Notes: generated by a model not told the origin, from the sequence alone. A stretch of 60,647 nt of DNA from Halalkalicoccus paucihalophilus (GCF_001593955.1 NZ_LTAZ01000010.1:1-60647), one strand, 5' to 3'. Counted from the stretch's first letter, positions 44,174 through 53,364 are shown. A program made the numbers and translations.

Positions 44174-45310
44174 ATGCCTGGATCCTTTTTCGAGTACTCT
44201 CAGGAAGAGCTCTACGCTGAGGCTGACGCGTTCATTCGGGACTGTTATGCAGAACTCGGTCGCGAATCGGAAATCGAGGACCGGCTTGACGAGATAGCGG
44301 ATGCAATCGAGCAGCGTGGCCACTACGATCACACATCGTTCGAACTTGAACACGGTGCGAAAATGGCCTGGCGGAACAGCAACCGCTGTATCGGGCGCTT
44401 GTTCTGGCACCACCTGAACGTCGCCGACGCGCGTGACTGCGAAACTGCCCGCGAGGTACATGAAGCCTGCTGTACCCATCTCGAACGTGCGCGCAACGGT
44501 GGCGACATCAAACCGTTGTTAACGGTCTTCAAACCGATAATCAAGGGGGAACAGCAGGTCAGACTCTGGAATTACGAACTACTGCGCTATGCTGGCTACC
44601 AAACCGAGGATGGCATTGTTGGGGATCCCGACGAAATCGAGCTGACCGCGTATTGCCAATCGCGTGGGTGGGAGGGTGAGGGAACTCGATTCGACATCCT
44701 GCCCCACATCGTGCAGATCCAGGATCAAGAGCCGGAGCTATTCGAGGTCCCCGAGTCGGCCATCGGTGAGGTACGACTTCGTCACCCCGAATACGAGTGG
44801 TTAGAGGACCTCGGGCTGAGGTGGTATGACGTTCCTGTCGTCTCGAACATGCGCTTAGAGATTGGTGGACTTCACTACCCGGCTGCCCCGTTTAATGGTT
44901 GGTACGTGTCGACGGAGATCGGGGCCCGAAACCTCGCGGATCAAGACCGCTACGATATGCTGCCGGTCGTCGCTGAGAAACTCGGGCTCGATACGCGGAA
45001 CGACCGATCCCTCTGGAAAGACGAGGCACTACTCGTGTTGAACCGCGCGGTGCTGCGTTCTTTTGACGAGGACGATGTCCAGATCGTCGATCACCACACT
45101 GTGACCGACCAGTTCAAACAATTCGAGCGAAACGAAGCGGAGGCCGGGCGAGACGTGACGGGTGAGCGTTCCTGGTTGTTGCCACCGATGAGTTCAGCGA
45201 CGACACACGTATTCGAGAATGACTATGACAACACCATCAAGAAACCAAATGTCTTCTATCAGGAAGCGCCAGCGGAGTTGAGTGAACGGCGCGAATCGCT
45301 TAGTCGGTGA
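44174..45310 (+). CDS. nos: nitric oxide synthase, oxygenase domain only
   Basis: A 378-residue heme-thiolate oxygenase that makes NO and citrulline from arginine. The heme-binding motif WRNSNRCIGR places the axial ligand at Cys72. The pterin and substrate region is strongly conserved: GLRWYDVPVVSNMRLEIGGL, APFNGWYVSTEIGARNLADQ, where the Glu after ST binds arginine. The length equals that of bacterial NOS oxygenases. No reductase domain is attached, so electrons must come from a separate reductase. No reductase or pterin gene is adjacent. It stands alone between transposon scars, consistent with acquisition. Confidence 0.93.
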   Translation: MPGSFFEYSQEELYAEADAFIRDCYAELGRESEIEDRLDEIADAIEQRGHYDHTSFELEHGAKMAWRNSNRCIGRLFWHHLNVADARDCETAREVHEACCTHLERARNGGDIKPLLTVFKPIIKGEQQVRLWNYELLRYAGYQTEDGIVGDPDEIELTAYCQSRGWEGEGTRFDILPHIVQIQDQEPELFEVPESAIGEVRLRHPEYEWLEDLGLRWYDVPVVSNMRLEIGGLHYPAAPFNGWYVSTEIGARNLADQDRYDMLPVVAEKLGLDTRNDRSLWKDEALLVLNRAVLRSFDEDDVQIVDHHTVTDQFKQFERNEAEAGRDVTGERSWLLPPMSSATTHVFENDYDNTIKKPNVFYQEAPAELSERRESLSR

Positions 45311-45421
45311 TCCTGAGTGACTGAGTCGTTAGCCTAACCTTTCTTCGCGCTTGCACCCTGTGGCTCACAAACGACATCAATACTAGCATCCTATCTATAA
45401 ATTAGTTGATGTACTTCCTCA

Positions 45422-45739
45422 TTAACGGCCGACATCGCAGGTATCCCGATACTGTTGATAGTACGCCGTCTCGACAGTCCAGAGATCGAACCCACCTGGG
45501 TTTTGGTCACGGAGTTCAGTGAGAAGTCGCGGGTAGTCAGAGAGCTGCAGTGTCCGGTCCTCGCCGAGGAGGGCTGCAACCCTATATCGATCACCGATTG
45601 CATAGTTCGTCGGATCGTGAACTGCGAGAACGCCCGTGGCGGTCGCAGGTCCGATCCCAGGAATTGACGTGAGGGTTTCTAGCTGGAGTTTCGGATCATA
45701 AACTGAGAAGGCCGCTTCACAGATTCGCTGGACGAACAC
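45422..45739 (-). CDS. HhH-motif protein, possibly N-terminally truncated
   Basis: A 105-residue frame with a helix-hairpin-helix segment (LTSIPGIGPATATGVLAVHD) followed by NYAIGDRYRVAALLGEDRTL. The HhH hairpin is used by DNA glycosylases and many DNA-binding proteins, and the second part resembles haloarchaeal HhH proteins of about 200 residues. No upstream coding sequence extends it, so it may be the C-terminal half of a larger gene. A decayed copy of its end lies at 59750-59935. Confidence 0.55.
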   Translation of the reverse strand: MFVQRICEAAFSVYDPKLQLETLTSIPGIGPATATGVLAVHDPTNYAIGDRYRVAALLGEDRTLQLSDYPRLLTELRDQNPGGFDLWTVETAYYQQYRDTCDVGR

Positions 45740-45850
45740 TGCAGTCTTACTTTTTATATTTTCGGCTCAACACTACGCGAGCATCCCCTTAGGTACTCAT
45801 CATTCAGTTTGAGAAGCACTCTTTAATAGAGTTTACCAATAACTACGTCT

Positions 45851-46285
45851 ATGACTGAACCCGTCTATTCCAGCGTCGATGAGTTTGATGATACAACTCG
45901 CTCATTACTTGAGGACCACCTCTCTGAAGACGAGACAATACTCCTCGGAATTGGATGTACGAAACGGCAAAGGTGGACTCCGGGGTATTGGGGAGTACCT
46001 CTTCGGAAACTCATTTTGACCAATCAACGGATCATCGACTTCAAGAACAGCAGGTTCAGCACGCAGTTTATGGCGTTCAGCCTTGAAGAAATGAATGCTC
46101 CCGTGTGTGAATTTCTTCTCCGAGGCAATTATCTCACCGTTCAGGGGAACGATATCGAACGACGATACCGAGTCAAAGGAGATACTGGACGCGAATTTGC
46201 GTTTGCGGTCCGTGATCAACTCAAACAACAGCGTCAGCCATCGGAGTCTTTCTGGCGTGATACACTGGGGTTTGGCCGTAAATGA
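45851..46285 (+). CDS. PH-like (bacterial pleckstrin homology-type) domain protein
   Basis: A 144-residue soluble protein. The central part (RSLLEDHLSEDETILLGIGC, LRKLILTNQRIIDFKN, and RGNYLTVQGNDIERRYRVKG) looks like the short PH-like domain found in many prokaryotic proteins of unknown role. The C-terminal helix is VRDQLKQQRQPSESFW. It is transcribed away from the HhH gene. No enzymatic motif is visible and function is unknown. Confidence 0.6.
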   Translation: MTEPVYSSVDEFDDTTRSLLEDHLSEDETILLGIGCTKRQRWTPGYWGVPLRKLILTNQRIIDFKNSRFSTQFMAFSLEEMNAPVCEFLLRGNYLTVQGNDIERRYRVKGDTGREFAFAVRDQLKQQRQPSESFWRDTLGFGRK

Positions 46286-46485
46286 GTCACGTCTCACTAG
46301 GGAGTCAGCCAACTAAGGGTTATTCTGCGCTAGATCTGGCCGGTACTGATACCCGAGCATGGCTCTTCGGTCCTCTGAGCTACAAGGACCGCAAGATCAG
46401 CGAATCGCTTGCGCAAGTAAACTCCAACCACTGTGTTGGGGGGTGAACAAACGGAGTTATTCCATGTGGCACCAGTTGTATAGCG

Positions 46486-46590
46486 ATGACCGATGAGGAC
46501 GACTCTCTCAATGAGGAGACGATCCGTAAAGCGATTGATCACGCACAAAGCGGGGCGCCCGCGGCTGGATCAGCGGTCCGTGAGCGATTC
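46486..46590 (+). pseudogene. formate/nitrite transporter N-terminal scrap
   Basis: ATG 46486 opens MTDEDDSLNEETIRKAIDHA, then SGAPAAGSAVRERF. This resembles the cytoplasmic N-terminus of haloarchaeal FNT channels. The membrane part does not follow. I rely on memory of the family start, so this is tentative. Confidence 0.35.
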
Positions 46591-46804
46591 GCTGTTCGAA
46601 TTCATCTTGGAACTGACCCATCGTCTCAACACCCCATTTGACGAGTTGCTCCCGTTCAGCAAGTATGACCTCTTGTTCGGTATGTACGACGTTCCGAGCA
46701 CTGGGGATCGATGTGACAAGCGATGAGGCGAGTCCACTCGTTGTGATACACTGTGAGAGAATATCGGTTGGCGGGATTGGAGGACTATTGACTACTGGGC
46801 TCAC
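46508..46804 (-). pseudogene. fragment of the unknown family seen at 1271-2287
   Basis: The minus-strand frame SGLASSLVTSIPSARNVVHT with EQEVILAEREQL matches residues 85-110 of the gene at 1271 (SSLITWIPRAKAIVQTEQER). It lacks the membrane N-terminus and the long helical end. Two members of one family, one broken, sit 44 kb apart. Confidence 0.55.
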
Positions 46805-47125
46805 ACAAGCGAGGATCGCAGAGCGATTCGATAGGAAATCCCATCCAGTTGTACGGGGCCGCCACTATCGCTCAGTGAACTACTCACCAAAACGACAATG
46901 AAACTGGCACTCAGATTGGCAATATGGCGCGATACAGTGAATGTCTTTATCCAGACAGAGCTATGCGATCCTCGAAACTAATGTTCATGTCGAACGATAT
47001 ATCACTTGGAATCATCTGTGTTCACATTTATATTGGTATTCAGATTATACTTCTTGAATGTGTTTTATCACCGAATATTCCGTCCTTGAATGTTTATTTA
47101 GTAACACTTACTTCGATGAAAATGT
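46805..47125. other. AT-rich gene-free stretch
   Basis: I see no family match. The last 60 bases before the zinc-finger gene include TTTATTTAG, a possible TATA element about 30 nt before ATG 47126. Confidence 0.4.
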
Positions 47126-47260
47126 ATGACGCACACGATGGTAGATCCAGTTTGCCGACCGCCGGATGGAGCATGCCCAGCGTGTGGAATGCCACTTTCT
47201 TTCCGGCCATGCCTGAACTGCATGGAGCGGCGGACACTTACCGAGGACAACAGCCAATGA
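47126..47260 (+). CDS. zinc-finger microprotein with CPxCG motif
   Basis: A 44-residue protein from ATG 47126 (or 47138). It has paired Cys motifs CPACG and CLNC separated by LSFRP, the pattern of haloarchaeal CPxCG-type zinc-finger microproteins, a group with regulatory roles in motility, biofilm and stress. Such small genes are easily missed. Function here is unknown. Confidence 0.5.
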   Translation: MTHTMVDPVCRPPDGACPACGMPLSFRPCLNCMERRTLTEDNSQ

Positions 47261-47596
47261 GGTACTCCGGGAGTCCTCTCATAACCATCTCTCCATGGTG
47301 ATTCCTAGAATGGCGCTATCGCGTCCTGAGTCAGTCTTGTCCCCGACTGACACTGACACAGTAGCCCACTGCTTTAGCACTCCATCTTATCATTCCCTCT
47401 GACTTTCGACATTACCTTGGAACGGTTTGTACAGTAGGATTCTACACGTGTTATGCTAGCGTGAGCTCTCAATGCCTATGAGTGGGTAAAGTGACGAACG
47501 TCTCTATCGAGTCGAAAACCAGTTCGCACAAGTATTCACCGACGAAACAGAATCTACGACTAATTGGTGCCCCTCGGACCGATACCCCTCTCGTGA
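47261..47596. other. gene-free spacer before the PadR gene
   Basis: No recognised gene or RNA in about 335 bases. It contains inexact direct repeats of no clear origin. Confidence 0.35.
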
Positions 47597-47887
47597 CTAG
47601 GCTGCGCTCAGCGTCTCACGGAGGTACTGCTGTTCCCATTCTTGACGAGCATCGAGTTCTCGCTGGCCACGTGCCGTGAGTTTATACAGGTTCGTCCGCC
47701 GGTCCATCTGTGACTTCTCGACGAATCCTTTGTTGACGAGGGTGTCGAGATTTGGATACAGTCGGCCATGATGAATCTCCGTCTCGTAGTACTCCTCAAG
47801 TTCGTCTTTGAGTGCGAGGCCGTGTGGATCGTCTAATCCGCCGATGACGTAGAGCAAATCTCGTTGGAAGCCGGTGAGATCGTACAT
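47597..47887 (-). CDS. PadR family transcriptional regulator
   Basis: A 96-residue winged-helix regulator. It has the PadR core (LTGFQRDLLYVIGGLDDPHG, EEYYETEIHHGRLYPNLDTL, VNKGFVEKSQMDRRTNLYKL) and ends with the basic-acidic helix RQEWEQQYLRETLSAA. Haloarchaeal PadR-like proteins control small local operons. No target operon is adjacent, because the upstream side is a TnpB scar. Confidence 0.9.
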   Translation of the reverse strand: MYDLTGFQRDLLYVIGGLDDPHGLALKDELEEYYETEIHHGRLYPNLDTLVNKGFVEKSQMDRRTNLYKLTARGQRELDARQEWEQQYLRETLSAA

Positions 47888-47972
47888 ATCTATAGAGTGT
47901 CTTCTATCCTTGTCAACTTACTGCATGGTATCCACTATGAGCGTGTCTGATTTAACTAATTGAGGCGCTAAG

Positions 47973-48015
47973 TTCCCTTCCTCAAGGAGCGCCGAAAGCG
48001 CGAGTAGGGAGGGGA
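47973..48015. repeat. IS605/IS1341-type right-end hairpin preceding a truncated TnpB
   Basis: TTCCCTTCCT pairs with AGGGAGGGGA, with an inner GCGC/GCGC stem. It reads as VPFLKERRKRE before a TAG, like a TnpB tail, so it is a right end that now lies next to another TnpB fragment. Confidence 0.45.
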
Positions 48016-48020
48016 TACAG

Positions 48021-48650
48021 CGTTCACGAGAGCTTCGCTATCATATCGACGTGTGTCGGCAACTGTACAACCACTGCCTCTACGAACTTAACGAATCCGA
48101 CGGCGGTATTCCGGCACGCTACGACCTTCAGGGACAACTCCCCGATCTCAAGAAATGGTGGACCGATCTGACGGGCGTTCACTCGAAGGTGCTCCAGATG
48201 GTCGTCAAGCGCGTCTACGACAACCTTTCGACGCTCAAAGTACAGAAGGACAACGGGCGTACTGTCGGGATGTTGAAGTGGAAGCGTCCTCGGGACTACC
48301 GTTCCCTCACCTACAGTCAGACCGGCTTCAAACTCAAGAACACGAGCGGACGGTCCCAATTGTGGTTGAGTAAGATTGGAGACATACCGATCCGACTCCA
48401 CCGCTAACTCCCCGACGGTTCGACGGTCAAACAAGTCACGGTCAAACGCGAACCCACGGGCGAGTGGTTCGCCGTCCTCGGGATAAAAACTGAGAATGAT
48501 GCGCCACCGAAACCCGAGAACCCTGAGAAGTGCGCGAGATCGACGTAGGATTCTCTCGTATGTCCACGATTCGGACGGCTTCTCAGTCGGGTTACTCGAC
48601 CTCTCGGACGAACGCGAGCGGTTGGAACGCGCACAACGGCCGAGCAGGAG
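48021..48650 (+). pseudogene. IS1341-type TnpB, truncated with stops
   Basis: The frame begins ELRYHIDVCRQLYNHCLYEL and continues to TGVHSKVLQMVVKRVYDNLS and GRSQLWLSKIGDIPIRLHR. A TAA at 48405 follows. After it the same gene goes on with LPDGSTVKQVTVKREPTGEW and, after another break, ILSYVHDSDGFSVGLLDLSD. It then stops matching, before the RuvC-like catalytic blocks. The first 20 or so residues are also missing. It cannot act as a nuclease. Confidence 0.75.
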
Positions 48651-48716
48651 ATCATACCCTTCCTCAGGGAGTTCGTACTGGTTCGTGCGCTTATCAAATC
48701 GTATCAAAGATCGCCG
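48636..48716 (-). pseudogene. wHTH regulator C-terminal scrap
   Basis: The minus strand reads SLIRFDKRTNQYELPEEGYD, similar to the wing and last helix of haloarchaeal winged-helix proteins. It lies where the TnpB match ends. The fragment is short and the call is tentative. Confidence 0.3.
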
Positions 48717-48834
48717 CAGTCTATTGATTTATTAGAGCCCACTACCGTGGACAGCGATAAATTTACAGGCAAAACTGCCCAGACTAGTTTGTCTACACAA
48801 CGATTTCAATCGTCTCCTGCTCCTATTAAGCAGT

Positions 48835-48978
48835 ATGACTGATCGCAACTCAGCTCGGAAGCACACGTTTCAAACCATCGATGGAGTTGAGGCGATCTTC
48901 AATTTCGACCTTGGTGAACTCTTTTTATACATACCACCGAATAAGCTGTGCTATATTCGTGTTCAAGAAGATGATTAG
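48835..48978 (+). CDS. small protein of unknown function
   Basis: A 47-residue frame from ATG 48835 with codon use like a real gene (MTDRNSARKHTFQTIDGVEA, FNFDLGELFLYIPPNKL). No family recognised. It lies just before a transposon-end scar and may be a gene fragment. Confidence 0.35.
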   Translation: MTDRNSARKHTFQTIDGVEAIFNFDLGELFLYIPPNKLCYIRVQEDD

Positions 48979-49030
48979 ATCCAGGGAGGAAACATACGGA
49001 CACAGAGACGCCAGACAATGGATTCACAAA

Positions 49031-49113
49031 CTCTCCGAGCTATTTTTGACTAAACCGGTGAAAACTACGCGCTCTATGAAATCGCAAGATGTGAAGAGGG
49101 TTTCAACAGAGCC
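49031..49113 (-). repeat. one end of an element related to the MITE at 57.7 kb
   Basis: From 49031 the sequence is about 80 percent identical to the complement of 57723-57805. It shares ACCGGTGAAAACTACG, AATCGCAAGATGT and the terminal GAGGGTTTCAACAGAGCC (ending 49113). The other end of the element is not found here. Confidence 0.6.
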
Positions 49114-49225
49114 AGATAAACAAAAATGATTTCGAAAACGGACATTCTGACGTCAGCAGAACAAAATTCCCGAATCGTTCTGCCGTAGACCGTCGATACC
49201 TGGGTACAGTGGGCTTTGAGTCGTC

Positions 49226-51046
49226 TCACACTCCCCAAAAGAGGACGATGCCACCGACCGTGGCTATCGACAACAGCAACTGGAGTGGTGCACCGACCCG
49301 GAAGTAGTCCGTGAACCGGTAGCCGCCCGGCCCGTAGACGAGTAGGTTCGTCTGATACCCGATGGGCGTCATGAAGTCCGCGCTGGCCGCGAACGTGACA
49401 GCGAGGACGAACGCATACGGGTCCAGCCCCATTTCGGCCGCCGCGTTGGCGGCGACAGGGATCATGAGGATGACGCTTGCACTGTTGCTGACAACCGCCG
49501 TCACGAGCGTCGTGATGACGTAGACCACCCAGAGGACGCCGACGGCGGGGAGGAAACCGGCACTCGTAGCGACCAGCGACCCGACGGAGGCCGCTGCACC
49601 CGTTCCCTCAAACGCGATTCCTAGGGGTATGAGGCCGGCGAGGAGAAAGATCACGTCCCACTCGACGGCCTCGTAGAGTTCGTTTGGCCGTACGACACCC
49701 GTCAGGATCATCGCGACGACGCCCGAGAGCGCCGTCGTGAGGATATCGAAGCGTCCCGTCGCAGCCAGACCGACGACGCCGGCGACGATGGCAATCGCGA
49801 CCGGGATCTTCGACTCCCGGTAATTGGGGTCGGCGGGCATAGCCGTGACGATGAAGTCGCGCTCCGTCGCAAGGCGATCGACGATCTCCTCGCTCGCCTG
49901 GATGACAAGCGTATCCCCCCGACGGAGGGGCGTCCGGTCCATCCATTCGTGGAGCAGTTCCGACCCCCGTCTGACGGCGAGGACGTTCGTGTCGTAGGTC
50001 TGTCGGAAGGCCGCACTCTCCAACGTCTCCCCGGTCAACGACGACCACGACGGCAGGACAAGTTCGATGAGTGTCTCCCCTTCCCGGTCAGGTGCGAGCG
50101 CCGCCTCGGTCACGTTATCGGTGCTGAACGACAGCCCTTGAGAGGTCATCAACCTCCGGAGCGTCGGAAAATCGGCACGAACGACGAGCACGTCGCCGGG
50201 CCGAACCGTGTTCCCCGCCAGCGGTTCCAGAAACGTTCCCTCGCCGCGAACGAGGGAGACGATGTCTGCGTCGAGTTCGATCCCTTCCATCGTGTCACCG
50301 ACGGTCCGACCGACGAACGAGGAGTCCTCGTCCACGAGGACCTCCGCCAGGTACGGCTCAAGGTCGTACTCCTCTAGGATGGTCTCGGTCGGGAGGACTC
50401 GCTCGGGGATAAGTCGCTGCCCGACAGTCATGAGGTACACAGTCCCAACCACAAAGACGATGATGCCGAGCTTCGTGAACTCGAACATCGAGTACGCGTG
50501 GAGGGAGGGGTACTGCCCCCCGAGCCGTCCCGCAACGTTGCTGGCGATGAGGTTCGTTGAGGTGCCGATGAGCGTCAGCATACCGCCGACCATGGCCCCA
50601 TAGGAGAGGGGAATCAGGAGCTTCGAGGGAGAGGTCCGCCCTCGGTCGGCGACGTCCGAGACGACGGGGATGAGCATGGCAACGATGGGCGTGTTGTTGA
50701 GGACAGCCGACGGGAGCCCCGCGAACGCGAGCGTGGCACCGAGTTGCTTTCGCTGATCGGTGCCTGCGAACGAGGCCATTCGCTCGCCGAGCTTCTGGAC
50801 GGCTCCCGTCTGGCTGACGCCGTAACTCAACACGAGCATCGCCAGCACGGTGATCGTCGCGTCGTTCGAGAACCCTGAGATCCCCTCTGAGGGCGATATT
50901 CCGGTCCACGGCCCGAGGACGATGAGGGACGTCATGACGATGAACGCGGTAACGTGGGGTGGAAACACTTCCACGACGAACATGAAGAAGGCAGCCGCTG
51001 CGATGGCGAAGACGACCACCATTTCCGTCGTGAGAGGAGGAATCAT
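49226..51046 (-). CDS. SLC13 family permease with TrkA-C domains
   Basis: A 606-residue transporter. About 5-6 membrane segments come first (VVVFAIAAAAFFMFVVEVFP, TITVLAMLVLSYGV). Then come two RCK-C/TrkA-C domains at roughly residues 205-390 (LVVRADFPTLRRLM, DTLVIQASEEIVDRL), then another 6 or so segments with FAASADFMTPIGYQTNLLVY. This DASS/SLC13 type moves sulfate, phosphate or dicarboxylates, and the TrkA-C parts are likely regulatory nucleotide-binding domains. It is transcribed alone. Confidence 0.88.
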   Translation of the reverse strand: MIPPLTTEMVVVFAIAAAAFFMFVVEVFPPHVTAFIVMTSLIVLGPWTGISPSEGISGFSNDATITVLAMLVLSYGVSQTGAVQKLGERMASFAGTDQRKQLGATLAFAGLPSAVLNNTPIVAMLIPVVSDVADRGRTSPSKLLIPLSYGAMVGGMLTLIGTSTNLIASNVAGRLGGQYPSLHAYSMFEFTKLGIIVFVVGTVYLMTVGQRLIPERVLPTETILEEYDLEPYLAEVLVDEDSSFVGRTVGDTMEGIELDADIVSLVRGEGTFLEPLAGNTVRPGDVLVVRADFPTLRRLMTSQGLSFSTDNVTEAALAPDREGETLIELVLPSWSSLTGETLESAAFRQTYDTNVLAVRRGSELLHEWMDRTPLRRGDTLVIQASEEIVDRLATERDFIVTAMPADPNYRESKIPVAIAIVAGVVGLAATGRFDILTTALSGVVAMILTGVVRPNELYEAVEWDVIFLLAGLIPLGIAFEGTGAAASVGSLVATSAGFLPAVGVLWVVYVITTLVTAVVSNSASVILMIPVAANAAAEMGLDPYAFVLAVTFAASADFMTPIGYQTNLLVYGPGGYRFTDYFRVGAPLQLLLSIATVGGIVLFWGV

Positions 51047-51058
51047 TGGTTACGTTTG

Positions 51059-51327
51059 CTGCGAGGGCCAATGGCAGCACTTCCCTCTATCAACGATAGC
51101 AAACCATTAAATGATTAGTTCGGTTCGCATCACTTGACTCTCGACGCACGCGATTCGAACAGACGACCTCGACTACCACGCTCACTGCTGCTGGCCGGGG
51201 CGACAGTCCGCGCCCACCCCTGAGATAATCGATTCGTTCAACGAGGTTAAGAGCTACATCCGATTTTGCGTTCATGCGACGTAATCGACTCTTACTAACA
51301 TCGATTCAATACTAATACTGAAGAGTA
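51059..51327. other. spacer upstream of the permease
   Basis: Holds the permease promoter region (TTAAATG-like elements near 51108) and no gene that I can support. Confidence 0.4.
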
Positions 51328-51489
51328 ATGTCCGAGAAGGCCCTCGTCATAGATCGCTGTCCAGTATGCAATGAACACTTCCTCGCGACATCCTGTGATG
51401 AACTGTATCGACTCACTAACTCGCACGATCTTGATCAGCACGGTGAGATCCAACCAGCGAGCACACAGGAGATTCCGGACTTTCGATGA
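51328..51489 (+). CDS. small zinc-ribbon-like protein
   Basis: A 53-residue frame with CPVC at residues 11-14, Cys23 and His33 (RCPVCNEHF, TSCDELYRLTNSH). It is a candidate metal-binding microprotein. It is followed after 3 nt by the next small gene, so they may be cotranscribed. Confidence 0.45.
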   Translation: MSEKALVIDRCPVCNEHFLATSCDELYRLTNSHDLDQHGEIQPASTQEIPDFR

Positions 51490-51492
51490 GAT

Positions 51493-51684
51493 ATGAGTAC
51501 TCACAACTCCCCAAACGATAGTGATGAGTTCAAATTTATGAATACCCCAGTGCACCACTTACGAATCAACGGTGTTGTCGACGACGGCATTTTAAGTATT
51601 CATGATACACAGAACGCCTTCGGGTGGATCGAACTTGAGCTACCGAGTAAGTACGCTGTCTTCAACCTCCGAACGATGCGCTAA
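51493..51684 (+). CDS. small protein of unknown function
   Basis: A 63-residue frame (VHHLRINGVVDDGILSIHDT, GWIELELPSKYAVFNL) with predicted beta strands in its second half. It follows the zinc-ribbon-like gene by 3 nt. Some resemblance to other haloarchaeal small proteins, but no domain is named. Confidence 0.4.
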   Translation: MSTHNSPNDSDEFKFMNTPVHHLRINGVVDDGILSIHDTQNAFGWIELELPSKYAVFNLRTMR

Positions 51685-51959
51685 CTCCGATCAAACCATA
51701 ATACATAGCCGAAACTACTTAATCTCTTTCAGAAAACGCTTAGAGTCACTCACATCGGGTCTATTTCCGAGTAGAATAAGGAAAGACACAATGGTGGTGG
51801 TTGGTCTCGTAGAGAGCGTCTCGGATAAGGTTTCGAAATAGCCATTTATTACTTTGTTTCATTTTCTGCGAATAGAGCTCAAATATTCAACAAGGAGAAC
51901 TGACACTCAGTCTTTATTCACCCATCGGTCAACGATAGATTGCCTAGGTACGACAGCAA

Positions 51960-52132
51960 TATGGGAGCCTACTTCGCATGCAGGGGTTGTTAGATTGAGT
52001 GATCTCGCAGACGCGCTTGCAGAGTGGGAACTGGAAACTGAGGGTGCGTATGTCACTCATAGGGATCGACAACGCGCGTATGTCTCGCTCTACCAGACAC
52101 ATCTGCCAAAACTCGATGACGCAAACATCACT
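51960..52132 (+). pseudogene. DUF7344-type winged-helix fragment
   Basis: The frame reads VVRLSDLADALAEWELETEG and DRQRAYVSLYQTHLPKLDDA, a strong match to the haloarchaeal DUF7344 wHTH pattern. It then loses frame. The start of the gene and the part after DDA are replaced by unrelated sequence. Confidence 0.6.
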
Positions 52133-52409
52133 GAGCAACGGGCTCGTGACGGGTCGTTCCGGGAAGGACTACTCGGAGTGTCTGATTTCGCTTCAGGATC
52201 ATCAGGGTTGGATCCCGATGCGGGTCGAAGCCTCGCCATTCGAGAATATGTTGCTCAATTACGACCCGAACGGCGGTCTTGAGTTTGCACAGTACGTTGC
52301 CGATGAACACGGCGGCGAGGAGTTCGAGCAACTGGCCGCCGAGTCCGTGGCCGACCAACAGGACGAGAACCCAGACACAATCACGAAACCCGCACTCGCT
52401 GACGACTAA
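52133..52409 (+). other. unidentified coding-like segment
   Basis: A second frame (51999-52409) ends with an acidic, gene-like stretch: MRVEASPFENMLLNYDPNGG, EFAQYVADEHGGEEFEQLAA. It is joined to the DUF7344 fragment and probably belongs to another broken gene. I cannot name it. Confidence 0.3.
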
Positions 52410-53090
52410 CGAACCACCGTTCTAATGGGGCCGCCATCTCAAACGTGGCGGTGTGACACATATTTTGAGCGAGCACTCGTCCGGAGCCGTCTCCGTAAGC
52501 TCCCTCTAACAATACTGATATGACGGTATAGAGGAGATGGGACACCCTTGGCATACTTCGTCTGGTAGGAGGTTGTTGGTGACTCATGGGGTGTCCTGCT
52601 ATGATTCGTTTAACTCTCCCCGCTACTCGGCTCTCCACTATCTGGCAGGCGGTTCTCTCGTGCGTGTGGTATGATGACTGTCCCGAGCGAGCGAGGGTTC
52701 CAGGAGTCAGCTGTGGCACGTATCAGAGGTCAGTTCGTATCTGGAGGACGGATAGATACAGCTAGCCGATTTATCATCATGTGTAACTTTTTCGGCTGAT
52801 TTTTGTCGCGCGAGCCGTCGTTTCGGGTTGGATTTTTCGCGCGCTTCTGCGAAGGTGGCTGTGGTATTTTGAATTTAAGTCCTTAGGCACGCCTCCTAAG
52901 GGGAAACTGACATTCCGTGTCGAAAACGGGCTAACCCTTCACTGTGAGGCGGTGCGGTTCATCCCGCTGCGGTGGAGGAAGCAGGGCTATTATCTCGCAC
53001 TTTTCTACTTTTCCAAACTGAGTAGAAGCATTTCTGATTAGCCGTCATGCGTCTGAGGACCATCCGCCGATTACCGCTCTTTTTCTGAAG
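52410..53090. other. long non-coding-looking spacer with inverted repeats
   Basis: About 680 bases with no supported gene. A CCGCCA/TGGCGG stem at about 52430-52452 may end transcription of the upstream segment. CCTTAGG (52881) and CCTAAGG (52895) form another inverted repeat. A frame around 52870-53040 (VENGLTLHCEAVRFIPLRWR) looks partly coding but has no match. Confidence 0.35.
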
Positions 53091-53097
53091 GAGACAG

Positions 53098-53105
53098 CTT
53101 TATGG
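53098..53105 (+). promoter_or_regulatory. TATA-like element of vapBC
   Basis: CTTTATGG lies 26-33 nt before the antitoxin start, consistent with a leaderless transcript. Confidence 0.4.
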
Positions 53106-53114
53106 TGCACGTGA

Positions 53115-53128
53115 ACGTACATGTACGT
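53115..53128. promoter_or_regulatory. perfect palindrome ACGTACATGTACGT, candidate vapBC operator
   Basis: A 14-bp palindrome ends 2 nt before ATG 53131, between the TATA-like element and the antitoxin gene. This is the expected place for VapB or VapBC autorepression. Confidence 0.5.
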
Positions 53129-53130
53129 GT

Positions 53131-53364
53131 ATGGCTACAAAGACACTCACGATTACCGAGGACGCCTATGAGCGCCTGAAAGCGCACAAGCGCGGTGACG
53201 AGAGCTTCAGCGATGTGGTAAACCGACTCTCGAAGTCACGAGACAACCCGAAAAAGGCGCGAGGGCTTTGGGATGACATCGACGCAGGGCAGGACCACAA
53301 AGAGAAACACCAACAACTTGGCGAGGAGATTGACGACCACTACGATGAGATGTTTGGACAATAG
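53131..53364 (+). CDS. vapB: antitoxin, VapB-like
   Basis: A 77-residue acidic protein. The N-terminus is a ribbon-helix-helix-like DNA-binding region (MATKTLTITEDAYERLKAHK, SFSDVVNRLSKS). The C-terminal acidic helix (DHKEKHQQLGEEIDDHYDEM) would thread into the toxin. It belongs to the haloarchaeal DUF217-type antitoxins. It overlaps the toxin gene by 20 nt, so both are made together. Confidence 0.88.
   Translation: MATKTLTITEDAYERLKAHKRGDESFSDVVNRLSKSRDNPKKARGLWDDIDAGQDHKEKHQQLGEEIDDHYDEMFGQ

Noticed and set aside
48024..48707. A 227-codon minus-strand frame
   Set aside because: It is antisense to the TnpB remnant; only its first 25 codons look like a wHTH scrap and are listed separately.
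51130..51250. A tRNA-like TTCGAATC word on the minus strand
   Set aside because: The flanking bases do not form a T stem, and no acceptor or anticodon stem can be drawn.
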